From contig CAKZIH010000209.1 in NCBI GenBank assembly GCA_936931335.1, forward strand, positions 1 to 5,811: a stretch of 5,811 bases of DNA. Direction: 5' to 3'. The stretch comes from an uncultured Nostocoides sp. Lineage in GTDB: Bacteria; Actinomycetota; Actinomycetes; Actinomycetales; Dermatophilaceae. Position 1 is the stretch's first letter. Each line of letters starts with the position of its first letter. This document shows positions 5,717 to 5,811 of this stretch, piece after piece. Position numbers and translations under genes: made by a program. Under the pieces are notes generated by a model. That model was not told the origin of the DNA, did no database searches, and was given only the letters and a program-made list of their open reading frames with translations.

Positions 5717-5811
5717 GTGGAGCCCGCCCTGAGCGCCCAGCCGCTGGAACAGACCCTTTATGAGGTCAAGAAGACCATCGTCGGGCAGGACGAACTGCTG
5801 CAGAAGATGAA
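5717..5811 (+). CDS. MoxR-family AAA+ ATPase (partial, N-terminus only)
   Basis: Thirty-one complete codons are present, starting at GTG and running off the window edge. The translation contains LYEVKKTIVGQDELLQKM, the hallmark N-terminal helix of MoxR AAA+ ATPases (general form: ..V..VIVGQ...). The Walker A motif would lie just beyond the window. MoxR proteins are ATP-driven chaperone-like factors often encoded beside DUF58, transglutaminase-like or von Willebrand A domain proteins, which help assemble or activate envelope proteins and enzymes. The gene follows the membrane protease by 18 bp on the same strand with its own AGGAG site, so they likely form one operon that continues to the right. 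The family call rests on a short but characteristic stretch. Confidence 0.82.
   Translation, partial: MEPALSAQPLEQTLYEVKKTIVGQDELLQKM

Noticed and set aside
1..5811. Possible mobile element, toxin-antitoxin operon or defence island
   Set aside because: No transposase, integrase, terminal inverted repeats, CRISPR repeats or paired toxin gene can be seen, and base composition looks even throughout. The MT0933-like gene alone does not make a toxin-antitoxin system.

Overview
This 5.8 kb window looks like chromosomal DNA of a high-GC actinobacterium. G/C-rich third codon positions leave several long antisense frames open, the genes are packed tightly on both strands, and the families present (AIM24/DUF124, an MT0933-like 'antitoxin', a GH63-related glucosidase, MoxR) are typical of actinomycetes. 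I cannot name the genus from the sequence. There is no tRNA, rRNA, CRISPR array, insertion sequence or prophage gene.

Layout from left to right. (1) A small helical protein of unknown function runs leftward off the window edge (1-245, minus). (2) A divergent 118 bp promoter region separates it from an AIM24-family protein (364-1089, plus). (3) The AIM24 gene converges on a minus-strand gene. The 112 bp between them hold a large compound hairpin, probably a two-way terminator, and a second perfect hairpin. (4) The minus-strand gene (1202-1882) encodes an MT0933/Rv0909-like domain with an unusually long disordered Pro/Gly-rich tail. (5) It lies 98 bp downstream of a full-length GH63-like (MGH1-like) glucosidase gene of 902 codons (1981-4689, minus). 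(6) A second divergent promoter region (4690-4810) leads to a membrane-anchored HtrA-type serine protease without a PDZ domain (4811-5698, plus). (7) Only 18 bp later, after a strong ribosome-binding site, a MoxR-type AAA+ ATPase gene begins (5717-5811, plus, cut by the window edge).

Transcription units inferred: the two genes 1-245 and 364-1089 are divergent neighbours; the glucosidase and the MT0933-like gene may share a transcript ending at the hairpins near 1090-1198; protease and MoxR ATPase very likely form one operon that continues to the right. The gene set reads as housekeeping or stress and envelope functions rather than a mobile accessory island. I see no clear new defence or mobile system. 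The points most worth a second look are the protease-MoxR pairing with a probable leaderless start, the tailed MT0933-like protein with no toxin beside it, and the elaborate hairpin cluster between the convergent genes.
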